A DNA stretch of 64,000 nt from Allobosea sp. BK604 (GTDB lineage Bacteria > Pseudomonadota > Alphaproteobacteria > Rhizobiales > Beijerinckiaceae). Positions 7,513-16,519 of the stretch are shown in pieces. The notes under the pieces were generated by a model. The model was not told the origin of the DNA. It searched no databases and saw only the letters and a program-made list of their open reading frames with translations. The stretch covers positions 186,001 through 250,000 of the forward strand of contig NZ_SLZF01000003.1 in the NCBI RefSeq assembly GCF_004341515.1, read 5' to 3'. The position numbers and the translations under genes are program-made. Within the stretch, counting starts at the first letter, position 1. Every line of letters begins with the position of its first letter.

Positions 7513-8565
7513 ATGCCGCGCCGGCGCGAGGCCAGGGACAAGGTGACGATCATCGACATCGCGGACGCCGCCGGCGTCTCGAAGTCGACTGTCTCGCTCG
7601 TGCTGACCGGACGCGGCAGCGTCAAATCCGAGACCCGCGAGCGCATCCACAAGGCGATGGACGCGCTCGGCTATGTCTATAACCGCGGCGCGGCCAACCT
7701 GCGCAATTCGGATTCGAAGATCGTCGGCCTCGTGCTGAACGATCTCTCCAACCCGTTCTTCGCCGAATTCGCGATCGGCGTCGAAAGCGTGCTGCAGATG
7801 GCCGGCTATGTCGCCTTCATGGCGAACACGGCCGAAAGCATCGTGCGGCAGGCGCAGGTGATGCGGATGATGCGCGAGCATGGCGCCGGCGGCATCATCC
7901 TCTGCCCTGCACTGGATACCGCCGCCGAGGAACTGGCCTGGGCCGATACCGCCGATACGCCGCTCCTCGTCGCGATCCGCCGCCTGCCGGGCGTCGCCGC
8001 CAGCACCGTCATCCCCGACAACACGGCCGGCTCGGCGCGAATCACGCGCCATCTCCTCAATCTCGGCCACAAACGCATCGCCTATATTGGCGGCATGCAT
8101 TCCATGGTGGTCCGCCAGGATCGTTTCCTGGGTTTCAGCGGGGCCATGGCGGCGGCCGGCAATGCCATCGATCCCGGCCTCAACATCGAGAGCATGCCGA
8201 CGCGCGATGGCGGCTTCAGCGCCATGGGCGCGGCTTTGGCACTGCCCGACCGGCCGACGGCGGTGGTCTGCTACAATGACGTGGTCGCGATCGGCGCCAT
8301 GCTGGCCGCGGCCAAGCGGGGGCTCGTGGTCGGGCGCGACATCGCGATCTGCGGCTTCGACGACACCAGCGAAGCGCGCCATGTCTCGCCGGCACTCACC
8401 ACGATCGCGGTCGACGCTGTCGGCCTCGGCGAGCGCGCCGCGGCGATGCTGCTCGAACGCATCACCAATCCGGATGCCCCGGCCACGACCCATATCGGTC
8501 CGGCCGATCTCGTCATCCGCGAATCCTGCGGCGCCTATCACCACGCGCTGCAGGCCGCGGGCTGA
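7513..8565 (+). CDS. LacI-family transcriptional regulator
   Basis: 350 residues. N-terminal LacI helix-turn-helix at about residues 10-35 (VTIIDIADAAGVSKSTVSLV), hinge (YVYNRGAANLR), then the periplasmic-binding-protein-like effector domain (IVGLVLNDLSNPFFAE ... CGFDDTSEARHVSPALTTI). Most LacI proteins sense sugars, but here the neighbours are CoA-ester genes, so the effector is probably a carboxylic acid or its CoA thioester (inference). Two matching palindromes (O1, O2) occupy the divergent promoter region. Start: ATG 12 bases after GGGACGAAG. It is followed 29 bp later by the CoA-transferase gene and is likely first in that transcript. Confidence 0.93.
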   Translation: MPRRREARDKVTIIDIADAAGVSKSTVSLVLTGRGSVKSETRERIHKAMDALGYVYNRGAANLRNSDSKIVGLVLNDLSNPFFAEFAIGVESVLQMAGYVAFMANTAESIVRQAQVMRMMREHGAGGIILCPALDTAAEELAWADTADTPLLVAIRRLPGVAASTVIPDNTAGSARITRHLLNLGHKRIAYIGGMHSMVVRQDRFLGFSGAMAAAGNAIDPGLNIESMPTRDGGFSAMGAALALPDRPTAVVCYNDVVAIGAMLAAAKRGLVVGRDIAICGFDDTSEARHVSPALTTIAVDAVGLGERAAAMLLERITNPDAPATTHIGPADLVIRESCGAYHHALQAAG

Positions 8566-8594
8566 ACCCTTCCCCGAAACAGACGAAAAATACG

Positions 8595-10187
8595 ATGGCG
8601 TTCCCTCGCATCCTCTCCGCCGACGAAGCCGCCGCTCTCATCCCCGACGAGGCGATCGTCACCGTCTCCTCCTCCTCCGGCCTCGGCTGCCCCGATGCGG
8701 TGCTCGCCGCGATCGGTCGGCGCTTCCAGGCGGAAGGCCATCCGAGGAACCTGACTACGATGCACCCGATCGCCGCCGGCGACATGTGGGGCGTCAAGGG
8801 CATCGACCATCTCGCCCGCTCCGGCCTGCTGGCGCGCATCCTCGGCGGCTCCTACCCTTCCGGTCCCTCGAGCGCCGAGCCGCCGGCGATCTGGAAAATG
8901 GTCACCGGCGACGAGATCCCGGCCTACAACATCCCGAGCGGCATCCTGTTCGACATGCACCGCGAGGCCGCGGCCAAGCGGCCGGGCGTGCTGACCAAGG
9001 TCGGCATGGAGACCTTCGTCGACCCGAAGAATCAGGGCTGCGCCATGAACGAGCGCGCCGCTGCCCAGCCGATCGTCAGCCGCGTCACCTTCGACGGCGA
9101 GGACTGGCTCTATTTCAAGAGCATCATCCCGAAGGTTGCGATCATCCGGGCCACCACGGCCGATGAGCGCGGCAACCTCTCCTACGAGCATGAGGGTGGC
9201 TATCTCGGTCCGCTCGATCAGGCGCTGGCGGTGCGCAACAATGGCGGCATCGTCATCGCGCAGGTGAAGCGCGTGGTCGCCGCCGGCAGCATCAAGACTC
9301 AGGCTGTCTTCGTGCCCGGCATCCTGGTCGATGCCATCGTCGTCGCGCCCGACCAGATGCAGACGACGCAGACGCTCTACGATCCGGCGATCTCGGGCGA
9401 GGTCGCGCGACCGATGTCGAGTTTCGAGACGCCGGCCTTCGACGTCGCCAAGGTGATCGCACGCCGTGTCGCGCAGGAGCTGCGCCATGGCGATGCCGTC
9501 AATATCGGCTTCGGCATCTCGGCCAACGTGCCGCGCATCCTGATCGAGGAAGGCCAGCACGGCGCCGTGACCTGGGTGATCGAGCAGGGCGCCGTCGGCG
9601 GCGTGCCGCTGCTCGAATTCCAGTTCGGCTGCGCCTCCAATGCCGAGGCGATCGTGCCCTCGCCCTATCAATTCACCTATTTCCAGGGAGCGGGCTTCGA
9701 CATGTCGTTGCTCTCCTTCCTGCAAATCGACCGGCAGGGCTCGGTCAACGTCTCCAAGCTCGGCGTCAGGCCACATGTCACGGCGGGCGCCGGCGGCTTC
9801 ATCGACATCACCGCGCGTGCCAGGCGCATTGTCTTCTCCGGCTATTTCAGCGCTGCCGCCAAGCTCGCCATCGCCGACGGCAAGCTCGTCATCGAGAAGG
9901 AAGGCAAGGTGAAGAAGCTGGTCGAGGCGGTCGAGCACATCTCGTTCTCGGGTCCGCGCGCGGTCGAGCAGGGCCAGGACATCACCTACATCACCGAGCG
10001 CTGCGTGATGAAGCTGACCAGGGACGGGATCGTCGTTAGCGAGATCGCGCCCGGCGTCGATCTGGAGCGCGATATCCTCGCTCAGTCCGAATTCCCCCTG
10101 CTGGTGCCGCAGCCGCCGAAACTGATGGATGCGGCTTTGTTCAACGAGGCGCTGCTGGGCCTGACCGTGCAGAAGAGGGCGGCATGA
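8595..10187 (+). CDS. Acyl-CoA:acetate/3-ketoacid CoA-transferase, fused subunits
   Basis: 530 residues containing both halves of a family I CoA-transferase. The alpha-like half opens with PRILSADEAAALIPDEAIVT; the beta-like half contains NIGFGISANVPRI and the active-site glutamate in VIEQGAVGG. This fused layout resembles PCT-type propionate/acetate CoA-transferases. It moves CoA from a donor such as acetyl- or succinyl-CoA to a carboxylic acid, so it probably activates the pathway substrate. It overlaps the hydratase gene by four bases (ATGA), implying translational coupling. Confidence 0.92.
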   Translation: MAFPRILSADEAAALIPDEAIVTVSSSSGLGCPDAVLAAIGRRFQAEGHPRNLTTMHPIAAGDMWGVKGIDHLARSGLLARILGGSYPSGPSSAEPPAIWKMVTGDEIPAYNIPSGILFDMHREAAAKRPGVLTKVGMETFVDPKNQGCAMNERAAAQPIVSRVTFDGEDWLYFKSIIPKVAIIRATTADERGNLSYEHEGGYLGPLDQALAVRNNGGIVIAQVKRVVAAGSIKTQAVFVPGILVDAIVVAPDQMQTTQTLYDPAISGEVARPMSSFETPAFDVAKVIARRVAQELRHGDAVNIGFGISANVPRILIEEGQHGAVTWVIEQGAVGGVPLLEFQFGCASNAEAIVPSPYQFTYFQGAGFDMSLLSFLQIDRQGSVNVSKLGVRPHVTAGAGGFIDITARARRIVFSGYFSAAAKLAIADGKLVIEKEGKVKKLVEAVEHISFSGPRAVEQGQDITYITERCVMKLTRDGIVVSEIAPGVDLERDILAQSEFPLLVPQPPKLMDAALFNEALLGLTVQKRAA

Positions 10188-10957
10188 GCGATCCCGTCCG
10201 CCTCGACATCACCGACGGGCTCGCGATCATCACGCTTGCCCGTCCCGAGAAGCTCAACGCGCTCGACGACGTGATGGTCAGCCTGCTCGGCAGCTATGCC
10301 GACAGGATCGACTCCGACCGCTCGGTACGCGCGGTCATCCTGACCGGCGAGGGCAAGGCCTTCTGCGCCGGCGGCGATATCGTTGCCTGGGGCGGTCTCT
10401 CGCCGCTGGAGATGGGCCAGGGCTGGGTCCGTACCGGCCACCGTGTCTTCGACAAGCTCGCGCGGATGAAACCGCCGGTCATCGCCGCTCTGAACGGACA
10501 TGCGCTCGGCGGCGGGCTGGAGCTCGCCGTCACCGCCGATATCCGCATCTGCGAGGAGCAGGCCAAGATCGGCCTGCCAGAGAGCGGGCTCGGCATGATC
10601 CCGGGTTGGTCCGGCACACAGCGGCTGGTCCGGCGGCTCGGCGGGCGGGTGGCGCGCCGCCTCGCCCTGACCGGCGAGATCGTCACGGCCGAGACGGCGC
10701 TCTCGCTCGGCATTGTCGACCAGGTCGTCGAGAAGGGCGGCGCGCTCGCCGCCGCCAAGGCGATGGCGGAGCGTGTCGCGGCGCGCGGGCCGGTGGCCAA
10801 TATCGTCGTCAAGCAGCTCATCAATGCGGCAGAGGACGAGGACCGCGCCTCCGTGATGGAGACGCTGGCCAGCTCGCTCGTCTCCTACACGCAGGACGTC
10901 AAGGAAGGCGTCGCCGCCTTCCAGGACAAGCGCCCGCCGCGCTACCGGGGTGAGTGA
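10184..10957 (+). CDS. Enoyl-CoA hydratase/isomerase family protein
   Basis: 257 residues, full crotonase length. The CoA-binding/oxyanion region is intact (GKAFCAGGDI; ALNGHALGGGLELAVTADI). The second catalytic region reads LPESGLGMIPGWSGTQRL and keeps its glutamate. In the first active-site segment the typical Glu is not obvious, so the reaction could be hydration, isomerisation or another crotonase reaction. It starts inside the CoA-transferase stop (ATGA) and is followed directly by an SDR gene; the three genes form one tightly packed unit expected to act after the divergent acyl-CoA dehydrogenase. Cytoplasmic. Confidence 0.9.
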   Translation: MSDPVRLDITDGLAIITLARPEKLNALDDVMVSLLGSYADRIDSDRSVRAVILTGEGKAFCAGGDIVAWGGLSPLEMGQGWVRTGHRVFDKLARMKPPVIAALNGHALGGGLELAVTADIRICEEQAKIGLPESGLGMIPGWSGTQRLVRRLGGRVARRLALTGEIVTAETALSLGIVDQVVEKGGALAAAKAMAERVAARGPVANIVVKQLINAAEDEDRASVMETLASSLVSYTQDVKEGVAAFQDKRPPRYRGE

Positions 10958-10958
10958 G

Positions 10959-11723
10959 ATGAGCCGACCCGTCGCCCTGATCACCGGAGCAAGGCGCGGC
11001 ATCGGCCGCGCGATCGGGCTCGCGCTCGCCGAAGCCGGCCACGACATCGTCTTCACCGACATTGCCGAGGACGCGGCGACGGAGGAGGCGCTCGGCCTCT
11101 TTTCTGCCGCCGGCGCCCGCGCGCTCTTCATCCGGCACGACGTCACCGCCATCGAGAGTCATGCCGATCTCGTCGCGACCGTCCTGCGCGAATTCGGCCG
11201 GCTCGATCTCTTCGTCTCCAATGCCGGCATCGGCGCGCCGGTGCGCGGCGACATGCTTGAGATCACGCCGGATTCCTATGACCTCGTCATGGGCGTCAAC
11301 CTGCGCGGCGCCGCCTTCCTGAGCCAGGAAGTCGCCAAGGCGATGCTGGCACGGCACGGGAGCGGCAATCCGGCGATCGTTTTCATCACCTCGGCCAGCA
11401 CCGAGCTCGTCTCGATCGACCGGGCGCAATACTGCGTCTCGAAGATCGGACTCTCGATGTGGGCGAAGGCGCTGGCCGTGCGGCTCGCGCCGGAGGGCAT
11501 CCCGGTCTTCGAGGTCAGGCCAGGCGTCATCCGCACCGACATGACCGCCAAGGTCGCGGCGAAATACGATGCCCGCATCGCCGACGGGCTGATCCCGGCC
11601 GGGCGCTGGGGCGAAGGCGACGACGTGGCGCGCTGCGTCGCAGCTCTGGCCGGCGGCAACTTTGCCTATGCGACCGGAACCGTGATCAATGCCGATGGCG
11701 GGCTGATGATCCCGCGCCTATGA
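10959..11723 (+). CDS. SDR-family dehydrogenase
   Basis: 254 residues. NAD(P)-binding motif TGARRGIGRAIG, NAG motif (SNAGIGAP), catalytic Ser region (ITSAS) and YCVSK (YxxxK). The acidic residue after beta-2 (FTDIAED) favours NAD. In this operon it probably oxidises the hydroxyacyl product of the hydratase, or a hydroxyl group on the substrate before activation. I chose ATG 10959, one base after the hydratase stop; an in-frame GTG three codons earlier is the alternative. It is the last enzyme gene before the ABC importer genes. Confidence 0.9.
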   Translation: MSRPVALITGARRGIGRAIGLALAEAGHDIVFTDIAEDAATEEALGLFSAAGARALFIRHDVTAIESHADLVATVLREFGRLDLFVSNAGIGAPVRGDMLEITPDSYDLVMGVNLRGAAFLSQEVAKAMLARHGSGNPAIVFITSASTELVSIDRAQYCVSKIGLSMWAKALAVRLAPEGIPVFEVRPGVIRTDMTAKVAAKYDARIADGLIPAGRWGEGDDVARCVAALAGGNFAYATGTVINADGGLMIPRL

Positions 11724-11790
11724 GCCGGCGCAGAGGTCGTAAGACGAAGAGCCGATACCCAATCGGCCGAGGAGGACATAGGAGGGGCGT

Positions 11791-11838
11791 ATGACGGCTG
11801 GATGTTCGATCACCCGGCGGATTGGGCGGGTTGCATGA
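11791..11838 (+). CDS. Possible 15-codon leader ORF coupled to the importer
   Basis: MTAGCSITRRIGRVA, preceded by the strong site AGGAGGGGCGT. Its stop TGA overlaps the permease ATG as ATGA (11835-11838). This resembles a short translated leader that delivers ribosomes to the permease start, which itself has only a weak GGCGGG site. Alternatively the permease starts at ATG 11802 in its own frame and the mini-ORF is fortuitous. Confidence 0.35.
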   Translation: MTAGCSITRRIGRVA

Positions 11839-12503
11839 GTTACGAGTTCGATTTCGCCGACGTCTTCGCGGCGTGGCCCGAACTGCTGCAGGGCCTGCTC
11901 AACACGCTCTGGCTTTCGGCCGCGGCGATGGCGATCGGCATGGTGGTCTCGGTCGCCGGCGCGCTCGGCAAGACCTCCGGCCCGAAATGGCTGCGCTGGA
12001 TCATCGACGAATATATCGAGCTGATCCGCAACACGCCCTTCCTGATCCAGATCTTCATGATCTATTTCGGCCTGCCCTCGATGGGCCTGAAATTCTCCTC
12101 GAATACGGCCGCGCTGATCGCGCTCGTCGTCAATGTCGGCGCCTACGGCATCGAGATCATCCGCGCCGGCATCGAGAGCATCCAGAAGGGGCAGGTCGAG
12201 GCGGGCAAGTCGCTCGGCATGCGCCCGCTCCAGATCTTCCGCTACATCATCCTGAAACCGGCGATCCAGGCGGTCTACCCATCGCTGACCAGCCAGTTCA
12301 TCCTGCTGATGCTGAATACCAGCGTCTGCTCGGCGATCGCGGCAAGCGAGCTGACGGCGGTGGCGGGCGATATCCAGTCGCGCACATTCCGCAGCTTCGA
12401 GGTCTATTTCATCGTCACCTGCATGTATCTCGGCCTGTCGATCTTCTTCTGGACCGCCTTCGCCGGCATCGAGCGCAGCTTCCTGCGCAAGCCAACCCGG
12501 TAG
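11835..12503 (+). CDS. Polar amino acid-type ABC transporter permease 1
   Basis: 222 residues, HisM/GlnP type with several hydrophobic segments. The conserved cytoplasmic loop reads VEAGKSLGMRPLQIFRYIIL (EAA motif). IRNTPFLIQIFMIYFGLP is the family's typical second segment. It pairs with the next permease and a binding protein and ATPase downstream to form an importer for a small polar molecule. Because it follows the CoA-ester enzyme genes by about 110 bp, the likely cargo is their substrate rather than a protein amino acid (inference). The ATG at 11835 is favoured by overlap with the leader ORF; 11802 is possible. Confidence 0.88.
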   Translation: MSYEFDFADVFAAWPELLQGLLNTLWLSAAAMAIGMVVSVAGALGKTSGPKWLRWIIDEYIELIRNTPFLIQIFMIYFGLPSMGLKFSSNTAALIALVVNVGAYGIEIIRAGIESIQKGQVEAGKSLGMRPLQIFRYIILKPAIQAVYPSLTSQFILLMLNTSVCSAIAASELTAVAGDIQSRTFRSFEVYFIVTCMYLGLSIFFWTAFAGIERSFLRKPTR

Positions 12504-12512
12504 GCCAAGACG

Positions 12513-13163
12513 ATGCGCGAACTCGGACCCAACGAGATCCTCTTCATCTTGGCCGCGGTGCGCTGGACGCTGCTGCTCTCGCTCGTCGCCTTCATCGGTG
12601 GCGCGCTCGGCGGCCTGCTGATCGCACTCGCCCGCACCAGCGAGCTCAAATGGCTGAGGCTGCTGGCGAACGGCTACATCAAGCTGTTCCAGGGCACGCC
12701 CCTGTTGATGCAGCTCTTCCTCGCCTTCTTCGTGCCCGGCCTGTTCGGCTGGTCGGTCGATCCGTGGATGGCCGCGGCCATCGGCCTTTCACTGCATGCC
12801 AGCGCTTTCCTCGGCGAGATCTGGCGCGGCGCCATCGAGGTCGTGCCGCGCGGGCAATGGGAGGCGGCGACCTCGCTCGGCTTGCGCTACTGGCCGAAGA
12901 TGGCGCTGGTCATCGCGCCGCAGGCGGTCCGGATCGCGATACCGCCGACGATCGGCTTCCTGGTGCAGCTGATCAAGGGCACCTCGCTCGCCTCGATCAT
13001 CGGCTTCGTCGAGCTGACCCGGGCGGCGCAGGTGATCAACAACGCCACCTTCCGGCCCTTCACGATCTTCGCGCTCGTCGCGGTGGTCTATTACATCATC
13101 TGCCGGCCGCTCTCGGCCTACAGCAAGAGAATGGAGCAAAAGCTCCAGGTCGCCGCGCGCTAG
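12513..13163 (+). CDS. Polar amino acid-type ABC transporter permease 2
   Basis: 216 residues with multiple hydrophobic segments and the EAA loop (QWEAATSLGLRYWPKMALVI). KLFQGTPLLMQLFLAFF is the counterpart of the family segment in permease 1. It begins nine bases after the first permease ends, so the two are co-expressed and form the heterodimeric membrane channel in the inner membrane. Confidence 0.9.
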   Translation: MRELGPNEILFILAAVRWTLLLSLVAFIGGALGGLLIALARTSELKWLRLLANGYIKLFQGTPLLMQLFLAFFVPGLFGWSVDPWMAAAIGLSLHASAFLGEIWRGAIEVVPRGQWEAATSLGLRYWPKMALVIAPQAVRIAIPPTIGFLVQLIKGTSLASIIGFVELTRAAQVINNATFRPFTIFALVAVVYYIICRPLSAYSKRMEQKLQVAAR

Positions 13164-13203
13164 GGCGCGGTGACGCCACGTCGCATCCCGAGGAGAACGC
13201 CCA

Positions 13204-14022
13204 ATGTCCCTGTTCAAGTCCATCTGCCGCCGCAGCCTCGGCGCGCTCGTCTTCGCGGGCCTCGCCGCCGCGAGCCTGGGCGCCCCGGCGAACGCCGCCA
13301 CGCCCGAGGAGATCAAGGCGCGCGGCAAGCTGATCGTCGGCCTCCTGACCGACTATCCGCCCTTCGGCGGCACCGATGCGCAGCAGCAGCCGGCCGGCTA
13401 TGACGCCGACGTCGCCAAGTTGATGGCGAAGTCGCTCGGCGTGCAGGCCGAGCTCGTCCCGGTCACCGGCCCGAACCGCATCCCCTACCTGCTGACCAAC
13501 AAGGTCGACGTGCTGATCGCGACTTTCGGCATCACCGCCGAGCGCTCGAAGCAGGTGCTGTTCTCCAACCCCTACAGCACGCTGACCATCTATGTGCTGG
13601 CGCCGAAGAACCTGACCATCAAGACGCCCGAGGACCTGAAGTCGGTCTCGATCAGCGTCGCGCGTGCCTCGACCCAGGACACCGCCATCAGCGCCATCGC
13701 CCCGCAGGGCACGCAGCTGAAGCGCTTCGACGACGACGCCACCGCGCTGCAGGCACTGATCTCCGGCCAGGTCCAGGCCATGGGCGCGAGCAACACCATC
13801 CTCGCCCAGCTCAACAAGGACTATGCGCAGCTCAACATGGAGCCGAAGCTGACCCTGCGCGAGCAGGCCAACGGCATGGCTTTCCGCAAGTCCGACACGG
13901 CCCTGGCCGCCTACGCCAATAATTTCATCGCCGAGATCGAGAAGAACGGCGAGCTCTCCGCGATCAACCAGCGCTGGTTCGGCATCCCGCTGAACAAGCT
14001 GCCGCCGATGCCGACCTTCTGA
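13204..14022 (+). CDS. ABC transporter substrate-binding protein, amino acid type
   Basis: 272 residues. Signal peptide with Ala-rich core ending in ANA at about residue 31, then the family 3 solute-binding fold ([39 protein letters not shown]). It captures the ligand in the periplasm for the two permeases upstream. GAGGAGA precedes the ATG. The first ligand-contact region lacks the usual Phe-Glu-Phe pattern seen in glutamine or arginine binders (it has [18 protein letters not shown]), consistent with an atypical ligand, but this is weak evidence. Confidence 0.9.
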   Translation: MSLFKSICRRSLGALVFAGLAAASLGAPANAATPEEIKARGKLIVGLLTDYPPFGGTDAQQQPAGYDADVAKLMAKSLGVQAELVPVTGPNRIPYLLTNKVDVLIATFGITAERSKQVLFSNPYSTLTIYVLAPKNLTIKTPEDLKSVSISVARASTQDTAISAIAPQGTQLKRFDDDATALQALISGQVQAMGASNTILAQLNKDYAQLNMEPKLTLREQANGMAFRKSDTALAAYANNFIAEIEKNGELSAINQRWFGIPLNKLPPMPTF

Positions 14023-14038
14023 GAACCAGCCTGCGACT

Positions 14039-14065
14039 GGCGTGGCCGTCCGGCGCGGCCACGCC
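14039..14065. terminator. Hairpin between binding protein and ATPase genes
   Basis: Perfect 10-bp arms GGCGTGGCCG / CGGCCACGCC with a 7-base loop, followed by a short A-rich stretch and no T run. More likely a transcript-stabilising or attenuating hairpin that lets the binding protein be made in excess of the ATPase than a full terminator. Confidence 0.6.
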
Positions 14066-14153
14066 AACAAAATCCCAGGCTGCCTCTGAGCGTCGCGTGC
14101 TCGACCGGCTCCGGCCGGCCAAGCCGTTCACAACTCAAAGTGAGACGAGACGG

Positions 14154-14933
14154 ATGACGATCTCCGCGAGCACCCCCGCCGCCGGCGACGTGATGATCGA
14201 GATGCGCCAGGTCGACAAGTTCTACGGCGACTTCCAGGTGCTGCGGAACATCGACCTCACAGTGGCGCGCGGCGAGCGCATCGTCGTCTGCGGCCCGTCC
14301 GGTTCCGGCAAGTCGACGCTGATCCGCTGCCTCAACCAGCTCGAAGAGCACCAGGCCGGCGAGATCGTGATCGAAGGCAAGCCGGTCCATGCCAGCATGC
14401 GCGGCATCGACCTGGTTCGTCGCGAGATCGGAATGGTCTTCCAGAGCTTCAACCTGTTCCCGCATCTCACCGTGCTGGAGAATTGCACGCTGGCGCCGAT
14501 GAAGGTGCGCGGCCTCGGCAAGGCGGAGGCCGAGGCGACGGCGCGGATGTATCTCGAGCGCGTCCACATCCCCGAGCAGGCGCTGAAATATCCGATTCAG
14601 CTCTCGGGTGGCCAGCAGCAGCGCGTCGCTATCGCACGCTCGCTCTGCATGAACCCAAAGATCATGCTGTTCGACGAGCCGACCTCCGCGCTCGACCCTG
14701 AAATGGTCGCCGAGGTGCTTGACGTCATGGTCGAGCTTGCCGAGAGCGGCATGACCATGCTGGTCGTCACGCATGAGATGGGCTTTGCCCGCAAGGTCGC
14801 CGACCGAGTGATCTTCATGGATGCCGGCGAGATCGTGGAAGTCGCGCCGCCAGAGACGTTCTTCAGCAATCCGCGGAGCGAGCGGACGCGGAAATTCCTC
14901 GGCCAGATCTTGCACGCCAAACAGCAGCATTGA
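14154..14933 (+). CDS. Polar amino acid-type ABC transporter ATP-binding protein
   Basis: 259 residues with Walker A (GPSGSGKST), Q-loop ([13 protein letters not shown]), signature (LSGGQQQR), Walker B ([14 protein letters not shown]) and H-loop (VVTHEMGFA), all intact. It energises the importer formed with the two permeases and binding protein upstream, and closes this transport and catabolism block. I start at ATG 14154; a GTG 19 codons upstream is open but adds an unlikely N-terminus. Confidence 0.93.
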   Translation: MTISASTPAAGDVMIEMRQVDKFYGDFQVLRNIDLTVARGERIVVCGPSGSGKSTLIRCLNQLEEHQAGEIVIEGKPVHASMRGIDLVRREIGMVFQSFNLFPHLTVLENCTLAPMKVRGLGKAEAEATARMYLERVHIPEQALKYPIQLSGGQQQRVAIARSLCMNPKIMLFDEPTSALDPEMVAEVLDVMVELAESGMTMLVVTHEMGFARKVADRVIFMDAGEIVEVAPPETFFSNPRSERTRKFLGQILHAKQQH

Positions 14934-15017
14934 GACTGCCTTGGGCGCATGACGGGCGAGCAGCCTCATATGCCGTTCCCGGAGCATTTCCGCGTTTCTC
15001 CGAAGCGCGGCGCCGGA

Positions 15018-16319
15018 TCAGCGTCCCGGGCGCAGCGGTCTGAAGGCAGTGCGGAGCTCGGCCGCCAGGAGTTCCGGTTGTTCCCAGGCCGCGAAATGGC
15101 CGCCTCTGTCGAGCTCGTTGAAGTAAACGAGATTGCGGTAGGCTCGGCGCGCCCAGGTCTCGGGGGCGCGATAGACCTCGTCGGGAAATACCGAGATCGC
15201 GACCGGAAGTGAGATCTCGCTGGTCTTCTGCGCGGCCGAAAGGACGACGCTCTGGCCTGCGGTCTCCCAGTACAGGCGCGCGGCCGAGGTCGCGGAGTTC
15301 GTCAGCCAGTACAGCGTGATGTCGTCCAGCACATCGTCTCTGGCGAGGCGACGCTCGGGCTCGCCATTGTTGTAGTCGAATATCCAGGCGGCGAGCCCTA
15401 CGGGAGAATCGGTCAGGGCATAGCCGATCGTTTGCGGACGCGTGCCCATGATCGCGCCGTAAGCCCGGTATTTCTTGTAGAACGTATCGAGCGCGTCGAA
15501 CGCGGCGCGCTCCTTGTCGGAGAGCCCCGCCGGCGCAGGCCCGCCGGCGGCAAGCGCCGCGGCGATCTCCGACGGCACCGTCGCAGGCAGGTTGATGTGG
15601 ATGCCGAGCAAGCCGGCAACCTCCTGCCGCGCCATTGCGCTGGACACGGGCGCGCCCCAGTCGCCGCCCTGGGCGACATAGCGGGCATAGCCGAGCCGCC
15701 GCATCAACTCGGCCCAGGCGCGCCCGATCCGATCGGGGTTCCAGCCCTTTTCCGTAGGCTTGCCGGAGAAGCCGTAGCCGGGCATCGACGGGATCACGAG
15801 ATGGAACGCGTCGGCGGCGTTTCCGCCATGCATCTCCGGATTGGTGAGCGGATCGATGATCTTGAGCTGCTCGATGATTGATCCGGGCCAGCCATGCGTC
15901 ACAATCAGCGGAAGGGCGTCGTCATGTTTCGAGCGGACATTGATGAAGTGGATGTCGACGCCATCGATCTCCGTCATGAACATCGGCAGGGCGTTCAGGC
16001 GCGCCTCCACCTTGCGCCAATCATAGTCCATGCCCCAATGGCGGGCGATCTCCTGCAGCGAGGCGAGCTGATTGCCCTGCGAGCGATCGCCGACCGTTTC
16101 CTGGTCCGGCCAGCGCGTGGCCGCGATACGCCGGCGAAGATCCGTAAGCTGCGCGTCCGGGATTTCGACGCGGAACGGGCGAATATCAGCACCGTTCGGA
16201 GCGGCCGTCGGCCGCGAGGGCAGAAGGCCTGCGGCACTTGCCGCCAATCCCGTTGCGACCAGCCGCAAGAAGCAGCGGCGGTCATGGGCGATCACGCTGC
16301 CGTTGTTGCAGGCTCTCAT
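15018..16319 (-). CDS. Exported epoxide hydrolase (alpha/beta hydrolase)
   Basis: 433 residues. The N-terminus (DRRCFLRLVATGLAASAAG) is a twin-arginine-type signal followed by the epoxide-hydrolase N-terminal module (IPDAQLTDLRRRIAATRWPD). Catalytic motifs are visible: HGWPGS (oxyanion region), GGDWGAPV (nucleophile Asp) and GGHFAAWEQP (catalytic His). Typical of the microsomal/juvenile-hormone epoxide hydrolase-like bacterial family, which opens epoxides to diols. The start is supported by GGAGG five bases upstream. Its ATG overlaps the stop of a decayed upstream frame (ATGA), so it was probably once the second gene of an operon. Confidence 0.88.
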   Translation of the reverse strand: MRACNNGSVIAHDRRCFLRLVATGLAASAAGLLPSRPTAAPNGADIRPFRVEIPDAQLTDLRRRIAATRWPDQETVGDRSQGNQLASLQEIARHWGMDYDWRKVEARLNALPMFMTEIDGVDIHFINVRSKHDDALPLIVTHGWPGSIIEQLKIIDPLTNPEMHGGNAADAFHLVIPSMPGYGFSGKPTEKGWNPDRIGRAWAELMRRLGYARYVAQGGDWGAPVSSAMARQEVAGLLGIHINLPATVPSEIAAALAAGGPAPAGLSDKERAAFDALDTFYKKYRAYGAIMGTRPQTIGYALTDSPVGLAAWIFDYNNGEPERRLARDDVLDDITLYWLTNSATSAARLYWETAGQSVVLSAAQKTSEISLPVAISVFPDEVYRAPETWARRAYRNLVYFNELDRGGHFAAWEQPELLAAELRTAFRPLRPGR

Positions 16320-16519
16320 AGCTTCCTCCCCTGTCTCTGCGGGCTAGGCGCTGAGCTGTCGGCGTTGCTGAAGTCGGTGGCGCGGGGCGCGATCGCGTTG
16401 GGGCTCGTTTCCAACGCGCGGCGCGCGGCCTCGTAGCGATCCCATTCCGCCTGGTCGGGCGGCGACGGGATCGTGATGGTCTCGCGGCGATCGAGGCCCG
16501 CTAGGCGATCCGGTGGTGC
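16316..16519 (-). pseudogene. 3' remnant of an SDR oxidoreductase gene
   Basis: A 67-codon open stretch with no plausible start. It reads GLDRRETITIPSPPDQAEWD and then RYEAARRALETSPNA, the characteristic C-terminal tail of one SDR subfamily (… TIPxLPDxxxWxxYEAARxA…). An in-frame TAA at 16520-16522 closes it upstream, and no Rossmann motif precedes it. Its stop overlaps the epoxide hydrolase ATG. The 5' part of the gene appears to have been deleted, leaving only the end. Confidence 0.55.
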
